Shown here: positions 9,596 through 18,744 of the stretch, in pieces
Layout: each line of letters starts with the position of its first letter
How positions within the stretch are numbered: position 1 is the stretch's first letter
Assembly (NCBI RefSeq): GCF_008830185.1
Contig: NZ_WAGX01000007.1
Coordinates: 124,001 to 188,000 of the forward strand
Direction of reading: 5' to 3'
Length of the DNA stretch: 64,000 bases
From: Candidatus Galacturonatibacter soehngenii
GTDB lineage: Bacteria; Bacillota; Clostridia; Lachnospirales; Lachnospiraceae
The notes under the pieces: model-generated
The model's database searches: none
Told to the model about the DNA's origin: nothing
Seen by the model: the letters and a program-made list of their open reading frames with translations, nothing else
Translations under genes and position numbers: made by a program

Positions 9596-9617
9596 GGAAA
9601 CAGACAGTGAACGAACG

Positions 9618-9644
9618 AAAGGGGGCACAAAGAAAGCCCCCTTT
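9618..9644 (+). terminator. GC-rich hairpin after the PTS genes
   Basis: A perfect 9-bp stem, AAAGGGGGC (9618-9626) and GCCCCCTTT (9636-9644), with a 9-base loop. No T-run follows, so it may be a partial terminator or an mRNA-stabilising 3' end that separates abundant PTS transcript from the catabolic genes. Confidence 0.55.
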
Positions 9645-9716
9645 GTAAGAAGATTGATATATACTATCTTTTCAAGAGATAAGGTGTAGTTAGGCTTCTG
9701 ATTGCTATGAAATAAA

Positions 9717-9745
9717 ATGACAACCATATGAAAAACTGATATAAT
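9717..9745 (+). promoter_or_regulatory. Promoter of the DeoR-type regulator
   Basis: ATGACA (9717-9722), 17-base spacer, TATAAT (9740-9745), 29 bases before the regulator start. It gives the regulator, ulaE and the downstream orphan a transcript independent of the PTS genes. No AAAACAATC repeat is seen here. Confidence 0.55.
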
Positions 9746-9774
9746 ATTTTAAATCAAAAGGGTAGGGGAAGTCT

Positions 9775-10557
9775 ATGAAGAGAGAAAAAATATATGTAGA
9801 TAATCGAAGAGATAAGATTTTAGAACTTGTACAGTCAAATCCAAATGTAAGGGTTAATGAGTTGGCAGATAAGCTTAGTGTTTCCTTGATTACAATACGT
9901 CGTGACCTCCAGTACTTAGAGGAGCAAAAGCTGTTAAAACGAACCCATGGAGGTGCTGTTTTACTAAAAAGTAATACGGTGGTGGAGCCAGATGAGCCAG
10001 ATGAGGTATCTTATTATAGAAGACTAATTGCAAAGTATGCAGCGACTTTAGTTGAAGATGGTGATTCCTTGTTCATTAATACAAGTAGCAATGCTCTTCA
10101 AATGCTTTCGTACGTGGCAGCATCAAACGTAACAGCTATCACCAATAATGGAAAAGTGATTAACAAAGAATTTGGTCCTGGTATTAATGTAATTTTAACA
10201 GGTGGGGAGCTTCGTTATCCAAAGGATGCGATGGTAGGTGACTATGCAATTCGAAATCTATCAACGGTATTTGCAAAGAAAGCATTTGTAGGTTGCTCTG
10301 GGATTACACCTGATTCTGGAATGATGACAGAGATTGCAAGTGAAGTTAGCGTCAATGAAGTTATGGTGAATCATTCTACAGAGGCAGTCTATGTCATGGC
10401 AGACCATACCAAGATCGGAAAACGTAGCAGTTTTATAAGCTGCTCGATTGAAAAGGTAAAGTATTTGATTACAGATGAACTGGCACCAGAAGATATTTTA
10501 GATGAGTTTAGAAGTAAAGGTGTTATTGTTTATCAGGTAAAAAAAGAAGAGATTTAA
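9775..10557 (+). CDS. ulaR: DeoR-family transcriptional regulator (UlaR-like)
   Basis: 260 residues. The N-terminal winged helix RDKILELVQSNPNVRVNELA and the family signature with SLITIRRDLQYLEEQKLLKR are clear, followed by a GGA motif (RTHGGAV) and a DeoR C-terminal sugar-phosphate isomerase-like sensor domain. DeoR regulators sense a phosphorylated intermediate; from position inside the ascorbate operon that is likely L-ascorbate-6-phosphate. The symbol is given by context. The 11-bp-phased repeats before ulaG are the likely operator. Confidence 0.9.
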   Translation: MKREKIYVDNRRDKILELVQSNPNVRVNELADKLSVSLITIRRDLQYLEEQKLLKRTHGGAVLLKSNTVVEPDEPDEVSYYRRLIAKYAATLVEDGDSLFINTSSNALQMLSYVAASNVTAITNNGKVINKEFGPGINVILTGGELRYPKDAMVGDYAIRNLSTVFAKKAFVGCSGITPDSGMMTEIASEVSVNEVMVNHSTEAVYVMADHTKIGKRSSFISCSIEKVKYLITDELAPEDILDEFRSKGVIVYQVKKEEI

Positions 10558-10614
10558 TATCGTTTACTGTCTTCATTTCACCAGCATTGATTCGCAAAGG
10601 ATTTGGAGGCAAGT

Positions 10615-11481
10615 ATGGAAAAAGCATATACATTAGGGCTGTATGAAAAATCCATGCCGTCATCGTTAAGCTGGAGGGAGAAACTGTTGGCGGCTAAGGA
10701 GGCTTCATACGACTTTGTTGAAATTAGTATTGATGAATCGGAAGAAAAGTTAAAACGACTGGAGATGTCAAAGCAGGAACGACTTGATCTAGTTCGATTG
10801 ATGATGGAGATTGGTGTACCCATTCGTACTATGTGTCTAAGTGGTCATCGTAAGTATCCTTTGGGTAGTAATGATGAGGCAGTTAGTAATCGGGGAATGG
10901 AGATTATGCGTAAGGCCATTCAATTAGCGGATGATTTGGGGATTCGTATTATACAAGTGGCAGGCTACGATGTATATTATGAAGAATCAAGTCTTGAGAC
11001 AAAAAAACGATTTTTGAATAACTTAAGGCTATCCGCAAATATGGCAGAAAAAGCAGGCGTTATTCTTGGTTTTGAAACCATGGAAACGGAATTTATGAAT
11101 ACGGTTGAAAAGGCAATGAAATATGTCACTTTGGTAAATTCCACATATCTAAATGTTTATCCTGATATCGGTAATATAACCAATGCTGCATCATCCTATA
11201 AAGCAGATGTCTTAGAAGATTTGTATATGGGAAAGGGACGTCTGGTGGCAATGCATTTAAAGGAAACAGCACCTGGTAAATTCAGAGAAATACCTTATGG
11301 AGCGGGGCATGTTAACTTTGAAGAAGCGATTAAGGCGGCATGGAGTTTTGGAGTTCGTAAATATGTGGCAGAATTTTGGTATACAGGTAATCCAAATTGG
11401 AAAGAGGATTTGATTTCTGCTCATCAAAGACTTAGTACGATACTTGATAAGCAAGAAATGGAAAGCGAAAGGGCAATATAG
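10615..11481 (+). CDS. ulaE: L-ribulose-5-phosphate 3-epimerase (L-xylulose-5-P 3-epimerase)
   Basis: 288 residues. The ATG at 10615 is chosen because GGAGG lies at 10605-10609; an in-frame TTG at 10603 overlaps that site. The sequence follows E. coli UlaE from its N-terminus (LGLYEKSMP) through TMCLSGHRKYPLGS, IRIIQVAGYDVYYEE and YPDIGN to the C-terminal TIM-barrel end. Metal-binding acids of the xylose-isomerase-like barrel are visible (GFETMETEFM, YPDIGN, HLKE, AEFW). It turns L-xylulose-5-P into L-ribulose-5-P in the cytoplasm. UlaD, which makes its substrate, is not found in the window; AraD 5.6 kb downstream could take its product. Confidence 0.95.
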   Translation: MEKAYTLGLYEKSMPSSLSWREKLLAAKEASYDFVEISIDESEEKLKRLEMSKQERLDLVRLMMEIGVPIRTMCLSGHRKYPLGSNDEAVSNRGMEIMRKAIQLADDLGIRIIQVAGYDVYYEESSLETKKRFLNNLRLSANMAEKAGVILGFETMETEFMNTVEKAMKYVTLVNSTYLNVYPDIGNITNAASSYKADVLEDLYMGKGRLVAMHLKETAPGKFREIPYGAGHVNFEEAIKAAWSFGVRKYVAEFWYTGNPNWKEDLISAHQRLSTILDKQEMESERAI

Positions 11482-12543
11482 ATGAAATTTAACATTGAAA
11501 AGAAATCGATTTATTCTTTGGATAAATGCTATAGTATTGCACCTCTTTTTTATCAAAATAAGGAATATTTTTTAGTAGCCGCAGAAAAGGTGAATGAATG
11601 TGTCTTGTTTGATATGGAGGGTAATGTAAGAGACGTTATCTGGAAGGAACCAGGTGGAACGATGAGTATGGTACAGATTCCAAATAGTGATGGGCAATTT
11701 TTAGCAACGCAAAAGTTTTATTCACCAAATGATTCCAAAGAGGCAAAGATTGTAATTGTAACTGCAAAAGAAGGGGGTAAGTGGGAAATTGAAACATTGG
11801 TAGAACTTCCGCATGTCCACCGATTTGATATTGTTGAAAGAAATGGTGTCCATTATCTGATTGCGTGTACGTTAAAATCAGGTCATGACTACAAAGAAGA
11901 CTGGTCACAGCCTGGTAAAGTATATGTGGCAGAACTTCCAAAGGATTTAAGTGGATTTTCGATTGACAATCAACTTAAACTTACCGTATTAAAAGAGAAT
12001 ATGCTTAAAAATCATGGCTATTATCGCGTTGTCGATGAAGGAGTTGAGACAAGTATTATCTCTGCTGAAAATGGAGTCTATCAGTTTATCCCACCAAAAG
12101 ACAAAGAGGGAGAATGGGAGATAAAAAAACTTCTTGATTCACCTGCAAGTGATGCGGTTTTGGTTGATTTAGATGAAGATGGCGAAAAAGAACTTGTAGT
12201 ACTTTCTCCATTTCATGGAGACCAAATTCGAATATACCAAAAGCAAGAAGGTAAATATCATTTAACATATGAATATGAAAAAAGAGCAAAATTTCTTCAT
12301 GCAATTGGTATTGCTGTAATCGCAAAGAAACCAGTATTAATTCTAGGTCATAGGAGTGGAGAGCAGAATTTGATGTTGTTTCGCTTTGACCAAGAAAAAA
12401 AGGAATATCAAATGCAGTTAATTGACTCTAATTGTGGTTCTGCAAATGTATCGATTTTTTATAAAGATACAAATATGATCTTAATTTCTGCAAACCGTGA
12501 AACGAATGAGGTTGCCTTATATCAGATTGGGGCAGATTCATAG
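11482..12543 (+). CDS. Beta-propeller/FG-GAP-like protein of unknown function in the ula operon
   Basis: 353 residues; the ATG follows the ulaE stop with no gap, so translation is probably coupled. There is no signal peptide or membrane helix, so it should be cytoplasmic. The sequence is rich in short beta-strands; one segment (VLVDLDEDGEKELVVLSPFH, about residues 227-246) has the Ca-binding-loop pattern of FG-GAP/VCBS propeller repeats, and others resemble blades. I do not recognise an enzyme family. Position at the end of the ascorbate operon, before a terminator, suggests a role with ascorbate-derived compounds, perhaps a lactonase or sugar-sensing propeller, but that is a guess. It does not look like UlaD. 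Confidence 0.75.
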   Translation: MKFNIEKKSIYSLDKCYSIAPLFYQNKEYFLVAAEKVNECVLFDMEGNVRDVIWKEPGGTMSMVQIPNSDGQFLATQKFYSPNDSKEAKIVIVTAKEGGKWEIETLVELPHVHRFDIVERNGVHYLIACTLKSGHDYKEDWSQPGKVYVAELPKDLSGFSIDNQLKLTVLKENMLKNHGYYRVVDEGVETSIISAENGVYQFIPPKDKEGEWEIKKLLDSPASDAVLVDLDEDGEKELVVLSPFHGDQIRIYQKQEGKYHLTYEYEKRAKFLHAIGIAVIAKKPVLILGHRSGEQNLMLFRFDQEKKEYQMQLIDSNCGSANVSIFYKDTNMILISANRETNEVALYQIGADS

Positions 12544-12588
12544 AGAAAAAAGGAGCCAACGTGTCGTTTGCACAGGCTCCTTTTCTCA
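12543..12588 (+). terminator. Rho-independent terminator of the ula operon
   Basis: Arms AAAAGGAGCC (ending 12557) and GGCTCCTTTT (12575-12584), with further A/T pairing, a 17-base loop containing GTG/CAC, and a T-rich 3' arm. Confidence 0.75.
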
Positions 12589-12689
12589 CTTTATACGAGA
12601 AAAATAAGAATTAATTTATTGTGAAACACCTTTTATGTACAAATAGTCGAAAAAAGAATACAAATTTTAAAAATAAGTAAGAATTTGTA

Positions 12690-12719
12690 TTGACAAGTTG
12701 TGCGTCTGTATTATATATT
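12690..12719 (+). promoter_or_regulatory. Promoter upstream of araR
   Basis: TTGACA (12690-12695) and TATATT (12714-12719) 18 bases apart; an overlapping TATATA gives 16. The -35 overlaps a CAAGTT half-site (12694-12699) identical to one arm of the palindrome at 12800-12817, suggesting autoregulation. The remaining leader to araR is AT-rich without other clear signals. Confidence 0.5.
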
Positions 12720-12799
12720 TTAGATATGAAATACGTTTTATAAGATATATATTTGTGAATATCTAATAAAATGTATTGAATATAAATACAACTAGAGAT

Positions 12800-12817
12800 A
12801 ACTTGACCGTACAAGTT
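12800..12817. promoter_or_regulatory. Putative AraR operator
   Basis: Imperfect 18-bp palindrome with perfect outer arms AACTTG and CAAGTT around ACCGTA. The core resembles the TTGTAC/GTACAA half-sites of the Bacillus subtilis AraR operator. It lies just before the araR ribosome site. Its role is inferred from resemblance and position. Confidence 0.45.
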
Positions 12818-12833
12818 TCTTCGGGAGGCAAAA

Positions 12834-13910
12834 ATGACGCAACAGCCAAAATATAAGACAATCGTTGACTGGGTAAAAGCGCAAGTAGAAGGCGGAAGAA
12901 TTAAACCCGGAGAAAAACTGAATTCTGAGAATGAATTGGCAAATTTATTTCAGATGAGCAGACAGACAGTAAGGCATGCAATCAGTGAGTTAGAAAAGGA
13001 ACATATCATTGAGAGACGCCAAGGAAGCGGAACTTACATTAGCAATGTATTTCATCCTAAAGTAGAAAATACCATGAATATCGCAGTCATAACAACTTAT
13101 GTAGATGACTACATTTTCCCAAGCATCATAAAGGGCATGGAAGAAGTGATTTCAGAAGCAGGCTACACACTTCAAATTGCATTTACGCATAATAGTGTGG
13201 AAAAAGAATATAGCGTGATTAAGAATATATTGGATCGCAATATGGCAGACGGTATTATTATAGAACCGACCAAAAGTGCCATTCCAAATCCAAACGTAGC
13301 CTTATATCAAGAAATGATGCAAAGGCAAATACCTGCAATCTTTTTTAATAGCTATTATTCAGAAATCAATCTGCCATATGTGTCATTAAATGATAAAGAA
13401 GCAGGTTACCTTGCAACAAAACATTTGATTGAAGCAGGGCATGAAAGAATTGCTGGTATTTTTAAATCGGATGATAGACAAGGACATTTGCGATATGCCG
13501 GTTATGTAAAGGCGTTATCGGAAGCAGGACTTCGATTATACGATGAAAATGTACTTTGGATTGATACGCAGGATGTAAGAAACCTTTCCTTAGAACAAAG
13601 AAGAGTGTTAAAGCGTTTAAAAGATAGTACTGGATGTGTTTGTTATAACGATTTGGTGGCACAAGAAATTGTAGCAATATGTAGCAAACAAGAGATTAGA
13701 ATTCCAGAGGATTTATCAATGGTAAGTATTGACAATTCTGATATTGCAAAGAACTGCAAAGTACCCCTTACGTCACTTTCTCATCCAAAAATAGAGCTTG
13801 GTAAGATGGCAGCCAATCGTCTCATTCAGATGATACGAAATAGGACAACGGTGGAAAGCTTTGAGTTTACACCTGAACTTACGACTCGAAAGTCTGTCAT
13901 AAAACGATAA
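12834..13910 (+). CDS. araR: Arabinose-responsive repressor, GntR-type wHTH with LacI-type sensor
   Basis: 358 residues, the length of Bacillus AraR (362). The first 70 residues are a GntR winged helix (SRQTVRHAISELEKEHII, RRQGSGTYIS). The rest is a periplasmic-binding-protein fold of LacI/GalR type that binds free sugar. This unusual chimera is the hallmark of AraR, and the next genes are araA, the kinase and araD. L-arabinose is expected to release it from DNA. GGGAGG precedes the ATG. It probably represses its own gene and araA through palindromes at 12800 and near 13917. Confidence 0.92.
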   Translation: MTQQPKYKTIVDWVKAQVEGGRIKPGEKLNSENELANLFQMSRQTVRHAISELEKEHIIERRQGSGTYISNVFHPKVENTMNIAVITTYVDDYIFPSIIKGMEEVISEAGYTLQIAFTHNSVEKEYSVIKNILDRNMADGIIIEPTKSAIPNPNVALYQEMMQRQIPAIFFNSYYSEINLPYVSLNDKEAGYLATKHLIEAGHERIAGIFKSDDRQGHLRYAGYVKALSEAGLRLYDENVLWIDTQDVRNLSLEQRRVLKRLKDSTGCVCYNDLVAQEIVAICSKQEIRIPEDLSMVSIDNSDIAKNCKVPLTSLSHPKIELGKMAANRLIQMIRNRTTVESFEFTPELTTRKSVIKR

Positions 13911-13916
13911 AAGTAG

Positions 13917-13937
13917 CAAGTAGACTAGCATTACTTG
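13917..13937. promoter_or_regulatory. Inverted repeat before araA
   Basis: CAAGTA (13917-13922) and TACTTG (13932-13937) with a 9-base spacer lie in the 49-base gap before araA. They share the CAAGT half-site with the araR operator, so they may be a second AraR site or roadblock. Confidence 0.35.
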
Positions 13938-13959
13938 TCAAATAAAAGGAGGATTAACA

Positions 13960-15456
13960 ATGAAAACAGGAAAGCAGTACAAATTTTGGTTTGCAACTGG
14001 TTCACAAAGTCTTTATGGAGATGAGTGCTTAAGAGAAGTAGCAGAGCATTCTAAAATAATGGTAGCGGGACTAAATAAGTCTGGCATCTTACCATTTGAA
14101 GTAGTATTAAAACCGACCTTAATTGATAACGAATCCATTCGTAAAACCTTTAATGATGCAAATGCAGACGATACGTGTGCTGGCGTTATTACATGGATGC
14201 ACACTTTTTCACCAGCAAAATCATGGATTCTTGGACTACAAGAGTATAGAAAGCCATTGCTTCATTTACACACACAGTTTAATCAAGAAATTCCATATGA
14301 TTCGATTGATATGGATTTTATGAATACAAACCAGTCCGCTCATGGTGACAGAGAGTTTGGTCACATTGTAAGCCGTATGGGAATTGAACGAAAAATTATT
14401 GTAGGATTCTGGGATGACAAACAAGTACAAGAAAGAATTGCTTCTTGGATGAGAACTGCAATTGGTTTGATGGAGAGTAGCCATATTCGTGTACTAAGAG
14501 TAGGCGATAACATGAGAAACGTAGCCGTAACCGAGGGAGATAAGGTAGAAGCTCACATTAAGTTTGGCTGGGAAATTGATGCATATAATATTACAGACAT
14601 TGCAGAATATGTAAATGCAGTATCAGAAGGTGATATCAACGCTTTGGTAGAAGAATACTATGACAAGTATGAAATTCTATTAGAAGGCAGAGATGCAGGA
14701 GAATTTAAAAAGCATGTTGCAATACAAGCTGGAATTGAAATTGGATTTGAACGCTTCTTAACCGAAAAAAATTATCAGGCAATTGTAACCAACTTTGAGA
14801 TGTTAGCAGGACTAAAGCAATTACCAGGACTTGCTATTCAGCGCTTAATGGAAAAAGGCTACGGCTTTGGTGGAGAAGGCGACTGGAAAACAGCAGCAAT
14901 GGTTCGATTGATGAAGATTATGACAGAAGGAGTGAAGGATGCAAAGGGAACTTCCTTTATGGAGGATTATACCTACAACCTAGTTCCAGGAAAAGAAGGA
15001 ATTTTACAAGCTCATATGCTTGAGGTGTGCCCAAGTATTAGTGCGGTAAAACCAGGAATTAAAGTATCACCTCTTTCCATGGGCAAACGTGAAGATCCAG
15101 CACGTCTTGTATTTACTTCAAAACCAGGTAAAGGTATTGCAACTTCATTGGTTGACCTTGGTAATCGTTTCCGTCTTATCATCAATGAAGTAGAGTGTCT
15201 TGATCAAAATATTCCAATGCCAAAATTACCGGTTGCATCTGCATTCTGGAAACCAGAACCTTCTCTTTCAACAGGGGCAGAGGCATGGATATTGGCAGGT
15301 GGAGCGCATCATACGGCATTTTCTTATGATTTGACTACTGAACAGATGGTAGACTGGGCAGCAGGTATGGGAATTGAAAGTGTAGTAATTGATAAAGATA
15401 CTACAATTCGTAATATCAAAAATGAGTTAAGATGGAATTCCATTGCATTTAGATAA
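13960..15456 (+). CDS. araA: L-arabinose isomerase
   Basis: 498 residues, the normal AraA length (about 500). It starts [13 protein letters not shown], the AraA N-terminus, and keeps the [10 protein letters not shown] and QFNQEIP segments and the C-terminal [29 protein letters not shown]. The Mn-site Glu/His residues (E in [13 protein letters not shown] in [10 protein letters not shown] in GGAHH) are visible. It converts L-arabinose to L-ribulose in the cytoplasm. An AAAAGGAGG site precedes it. The kinase gene begins 25 bases after the stop. Confidence 0.97.
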   Translation: MKTGKQYKFWFATGSQSLYGDECLREVAEHSKIMVAGLNKSGILPFEVVLKPTLIDNESIRKTFNDANADDTCAGVITWMHTFSPAKSWILGLQEYRKPLLHLHTQFNQEIPYDSIDMDFMNTNQSAHGDREFGHIVSRMGIERKIIVGFWDDKQVQERIASWMRTAIGLMESSHIRVLRVGDNMRNVAVTEGDKVEAHIKFGWEIDAYNITDIAEYVNAVSEGDINALVEEYYDKYEILLEGRDAGEFKKHVAIQAGIEIGFERFLTEKNYQAIVTNFEMLAGLKQLPGLAIQRLMEKGYGFGGEGDWKTAAMVRLMKIMTEGVKDAKGTSFMEDYTYNLVPGKEGILQAHMLEVCPSISAVKPGIKVSPLSMGKREDPARLVFTSKPGKGIATSLVDLGNRFRLIINEVECLDQNIPMPKLPVASAFWKPEPSLSTGAEAWILAGGAHHTAFSYDLTTEQMVDWAAGMGIESVVIDKDTTIRNIKNELRWNSIAFR

Positions 15457-15481
15457 TCAAATAAATAAGCAGAGGTATGAT

Positions 15482-17080
15482 ATGGAGAAAAAAGCAAAGG
15501 CAATCGAATGTATCAAAGAGGGAAAAGCAGCGCTTGGAATTGAATTTGGTTCAACGCGCATTAAGGCGGTTTTAATTGACGAAGAACATAACCCGATTGG
15601 AAGCGGAAGTTATGAATGGGAAAATAAGCTAGTAGATGGAGTCTGGACTTATGATGAAGAAGATATCTGGATAGGACTTAAGACTTGTTATGCAGACCTA
15701 AAGAAAGATGTAGCTGCCAAGTATGAGGTAAACATCACCAAGTTAGCAGGTATTGGTATCAGTGCCATGATGCATGGATACTTGGCATTTGATAAACAGG
15801 ATAAACTTTTGGTGCCATTTCGAACTTGGAGAAATAATATTACAGGAGTAGCGGCAAAAGAGCTTACTGATTTATTCCAATATAATATTCCACAAAGGTG
15901 GAGTATAGCCCATCTATATCAAGCAATTTTGAATCAAGAAGAGCATGTTAAGGATATAACATTTTTTACCACACTTGCAGGTTATGTACACTGGAAGCTA
16001 ACAGGGGAAAAAGTACTTGGAATTGGAGACGCCTCTGGTATGTTTCCAATTGATATGGAAACAAAAGATTATCATGCAAAAATGTTAGAGCAGTTTGACA
16101 CATTAATCAAAGGCAAAGGATATTCTTTTAGTCTTAAGACAATTCTGCCTAATATTTTGGTAGCAGGCGAAAAGGCTGGAAAATTGACCAAAGAAGGTGC
16201 TAAGCTTTTAGATGAAACAGGGAATCTTGAAGCCGAAATTAGTCTGTGTCCACCAGAAGGTGATGCAGGAACTGGAATGGTGGCAACCAATACGGTAGCA
16301 AAAAGAACTGGAAATGTATCGGCTGGAACCTCTGTATTTGCAATGATTGTTTTAGAGAAGGAACTTTCAAAGCTTCATGAAGAGCTCGATATGGTGACGA
16401 CGCCAGCAGGAGATTTGGTTGCCATGGCTCATTCTAATAATTGTACGACAGACTTAAATGAGTGGATTAAGCTTTTTAAGCAATCCCTGGAGGCATTTGG
16501 AGTAACCGTAGATAACAATGAGTTATATGGAACTCTTTATAGGAAAGCATTAGAAGGAGATAAGGATTGTGGAGGTCTTTTGTCGTATTGCTATCATTCA
16601 GGAGAGCATATGACTGGATTTACTGAAGGAAGACCTTTGTTTGTTAGAACACCTGATAGTAACTTTAATCTTGCTAACTTTATGAGAGTACATCTATATA
16701 CGTCACTTGGGGCTATGAAGATAGGGCTTGATCTTCTTATGAAAGAAGAAAAGGTAAAGGTAGAAAAAATATTAGGGCATGGTGGTTTGTTTAAAACAAA
16801 AGGTGTTGGACAAAAAATACTTGCTGCAGCAACAGGTGTACCAGTATCGGTTATGGAAACAGCAGGTGAAGGTGGAGCTTGGGGTATTGCCTTGCTTGCA
16901 GCCTTTATGAGTAATAGAAATGAAGAAACACTTGCAGATTATTTAAGCAAACACGTATTTGCCAATAGTGCATTTGAAGAAGTTGAACCAGATGAGGAAG
17001 ATGCAAAAGGGTTTGATATCTTTATGAAGCGTTATGTAAAAGGATTAGAAATAGAGAGAGCAGCAGTAAAGAACCTATAA
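15482..17080 (+). CDS. araB: FGGY-family sugar kinase, probable L-ribulokinase
   Basis: 532 residues from the ATG at 15482; AGAGG lies 8 bases before it, while an in-frame TTG at 15443 overlaps araA. The N-terminal ATPase motif [15 protein letters not shown], the MMHGY and FRTWRNN substrate region, the [11 protein letters not shown] phosphate region and the C-terminal [14 protein letters not shown] adenosine motif mark an FGGY kinase. It differs from the classical AraB of B. subtilis and E. coli and looks like the alternative ribulokinase type found beside araA and araD in Bacteroides and many clostridia. Its place between araA and araD supports L-ribulose as substrate. Confidence 0.85.
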   Translation: MEKKAKAIECIKEGKAALGIEFGSTRIKAVLIDEEHNPIGSGSYEWENKLVDGVWTYDEEDIWIGLKTCYADLKKDVAAKYEVNITKLAGIGISAMMHGYLAFDKQDKLLVPFRTWRNNITGVAAKELTDLFQYNIPQRWSIAHLYQAILNQEEHVKDITFFTTLAGYVHWKLTGEKVLGIGDASGMFPIDMETKDYHAKMLEQFDTLIKGKGYSFSLKTILPNILVAGEKAGKLTKEGAKLLDETGNLEAEISLCPPEGDAGTGMVATNTVAKRTGNVSAGTSVFAMIVLEKELSKLHEELDMVTTPAGDLVAMAHSNNCTTDLNEWIKLFKQSLEAFGVTVDNNELYGTLYRKALEGDKDCGGLLSYCYHSGEHMTGFTEGRPLFVRTPDSNFNLANFMRVHLYTSLGAMKIGLDLLMKEEKVKVEKILGHGGLFKTKGVGQKILAAATGVPVSVMETAGEGGAWGIALLAAFMSNRNEETLADYLSKHVFANSAFEEVEPDEEDAKGFDIFMKRYVKGLEIERAAVKNL

Positions 17081-17117
17081 GGTTGACACAAAAGGTAAGG
17101 TTAGAAAGGATGCGTTT

Positions 17118-17807
17118 ATGTTAAAAGACTTAAAAGATATGGTCTATGAGGCAAACATGGAATTGCCAAAACGAGGACTTATCACCTATACATGGGGAAA
17201 TGTAAGTGGGATTGATAGAGAAAAAGGTTTGTTTGTTATAAAACCAAGTGGTGTAGAATATGAGGATTTAAAGCCTGAGGATATGGTAGTAGTGGATTTG
17301 GAAGGTAATGTGGTAGAAGGAAAGTATAAACCATCCTCTGATACAGCAACACATCTTGAGCTTTACAAGGCATTTGAAAAAGTCGGAGGAATTGTGCATA
17401 CACATTCTCCTTGGGCGACCTCATGGGCACAAGCAACAAGGGCGATTCCTTGCTATGGCACCACTCATGCAGATTACTTTTATGGAGCAATTCCTTGTGC
17501 AAGAGGCTTAACTGAAGAGGAAATAAATGGAGCATATGAAAAAAACACAGGACTTGTAATCATTGAAACGTTTAAAGGAATCGATCCAATGAGCATACCA
17601 GGAGTACTTTGTAGCAATCATGGTCCGTTTACATGGGGAAAAGATGCCAAAGAGGCAGTGCATAATGCCGTTGTATTAGAGGAAGTAGCAAAAATGGCAA
17701 GTCGAACGGAACGTTTGAATCCAGAAGTATTACCAGCACCACAAGTATTGTTAGATAAACATTATCTAAGAAAACATGGCGCAAATGCGTATTATGGACA
17801 AAATTAA
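17118..17807 (+). CDS. araD: L-ribulose-5-phosphate 4-epimerase
   Basis: 229 residues, matching AraD/UlaF (231). It is a class II aldolase-fold zinc enzyme converting L-ribulose-5-P to D-xylulose-5-P. The metal ligands are in [13 protein letters not shown] and in the C-terminal [18 protein letters not shown] region; the phosphate-binding NVSGID and [10 protein letters not shown] segments are present. It ends the araA-kinase-araD group. It can serve both arabinose and ascorbate degradation, since no separate ulaF is present in the window. Confidence 0.96.
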   Translation: MLKDLKDMVYEANMELPKRGLITYTWGNVSGIDREKGLFVIKPSGVEYEDLKPEDMVVVDLEGNVVEGKYKPSSDTATHLELYKAFEKVGGIVHTHSPWATSWAQATRAIPCYGTTHADYFYGAIPCARGLTEEEINGAYEKNTGLVIIETFKGIDPMSIPGVLCSNHGPFTWGKDAKEAVHNAVVLEEVAKMASRTERLNPEVLPAPQVLLDKHYLRKHGANAYYGQN

Positions 17808-17934
17808 GTTAAATTTATAATAAAATAGTGCTATAAAAATGGTTAGCATTGTAGTAGACGCGGCTATTTCTTAGTGGTAAGCTAAAAAGAACGTAGTATG
17901 TTTAACATTGTTAGAAAGAGAGAGGACAAGGTAT

Positions 17935-18588
17935 ATGAAATTTTTTATTGACACGGCAAAAGTAGAAGATATTCAAAAAGCAAATGACATGGGAATTATC
18001 TGCGGAGTAACAACGAATCCATCTTTGATTGCAAAAGAGGGAAGAGTATTTGAAGAAGTAATTGCTGAAATTGCTGCAATTGTAGATGGACCAATCAGTG
18101 GTGAAGTAAAGGCAACGACTCTTGATGCTGAGGGTATGATTCAAGAAGGAAGAGAAATTGCTAAAATTCATCCAAACATGGTTGTTAAAATCCCAATGAC
18201 AGTAGAAGGGTTAAAGGCTACTAAGGTTCTTAGCAGTGAAGGAATTAAGACGAATGTAACCTTAATCTTTAGTGCGGCACAAGCATTGTTAGCAGCAAGA
18301 GCAGGCGCTACTTATGTTTCTCCATTCCTTGGACGTCTAGATGATATTTCTATGCCTGGAATCGATCTTATTCGTAGCATTGCAGATATCTTTTCTATTC
18401 ATGGTTTAGAGACAGAAATCATTGCAGCAAGTGTACGTAATCCAATTCATGTCATTGACTGCGCTTTAGCAGGAGCCGACATTGCTACTGTTCCATATGC
18501 AACACTAGAGCAGATGACGAAACATCCGCTAACGGATCAGGGAATTGAAAAATTCCAGGCAGATTATAAAAAAGTTTTTGGTGAATAA
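17935..18588 (+). CDS. tal: Transaldolase, small FSA/TalC type
   Basis: 217 residues from the ATG at 17935, chosen because MKFFIDTA is the conserved N-terminus of this family; the in-frame TTG at 17908 lacks support. The Schiff-base lysine lies in the VVKIPMT strand. Other marks are [27 protein letters not shown] and the C-terminal [10 protein letters not shown]. Such short proteins are transaldolases or fructose-6-phosphate aldolases; beside transketolase, a pentose-phosphate transaldolase role is most likely. Confidence 0.92.
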   Translation: MKFFIDTAKVEDIQKANDMGIICGVTTNPSLIAKEGRVFEEVIAEIAAIVDGPISGEVKATTLDAEGMIQEGREIAKIHPNMVVKIPMTVEGLKATKVLSSEGIKTNVTLIFSAAQALLAARAGATYVSPFLGRLDDISMPGIDLIRSIADIFSIHGLETEIIAASVRNPIHVIDCALAGADIATVPYATLEQMTKHPLTDQGIEKFQADYKKVFGE

Positions 18589-18657
18589 GAATTACTTGTT
18601 TTCCTAGATGATAACTTATGTTATAATAAGCCGAAATGTGAAAAACAGTATATCTAA

Positions 18658-18713
18658 AAAGTGTATTATCTTTTTTATAGAAAATTTTATTCTATGGAAA
18701 GGTAGTACACTTT
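18658..18713 (+). promoter_or_regulatory. Long structured leader hairpin before transketolase
   Basis: A 16-bp outer stem (18658-18673 with 18698-18713; two G-U pairs) encloses an inner 6-bp stem ATAGAA (18677-18682) and TTCTAT (18690-18695). It follows a TATAAT at 18622-18627, so it lies in the untranslated leader of tkt, 31 bases before the start codon. No T-run follows, which argues against a simple terminator of the transaldolase gene; a leader control element or RNA-stability stem is possible. Confidence 0.55.
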
Positions 18714-18744
18714 CTAAATGCTTTTATGAATTAGGAGGAACAAA

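Noticed and set aside
11482-12543. Assignment of the orphan gene as the missing UlaD
   Set aside because: UlaD is a TIM barrel of about 215 residues with conserved Asp/Lys motifs; this sequence is beta-propeller-like and has none of them.
15443-15481. TTG start for the sugar kinase overlapping araA
   Set aside because: No ribosome site; family homology begins after ATG 15482.
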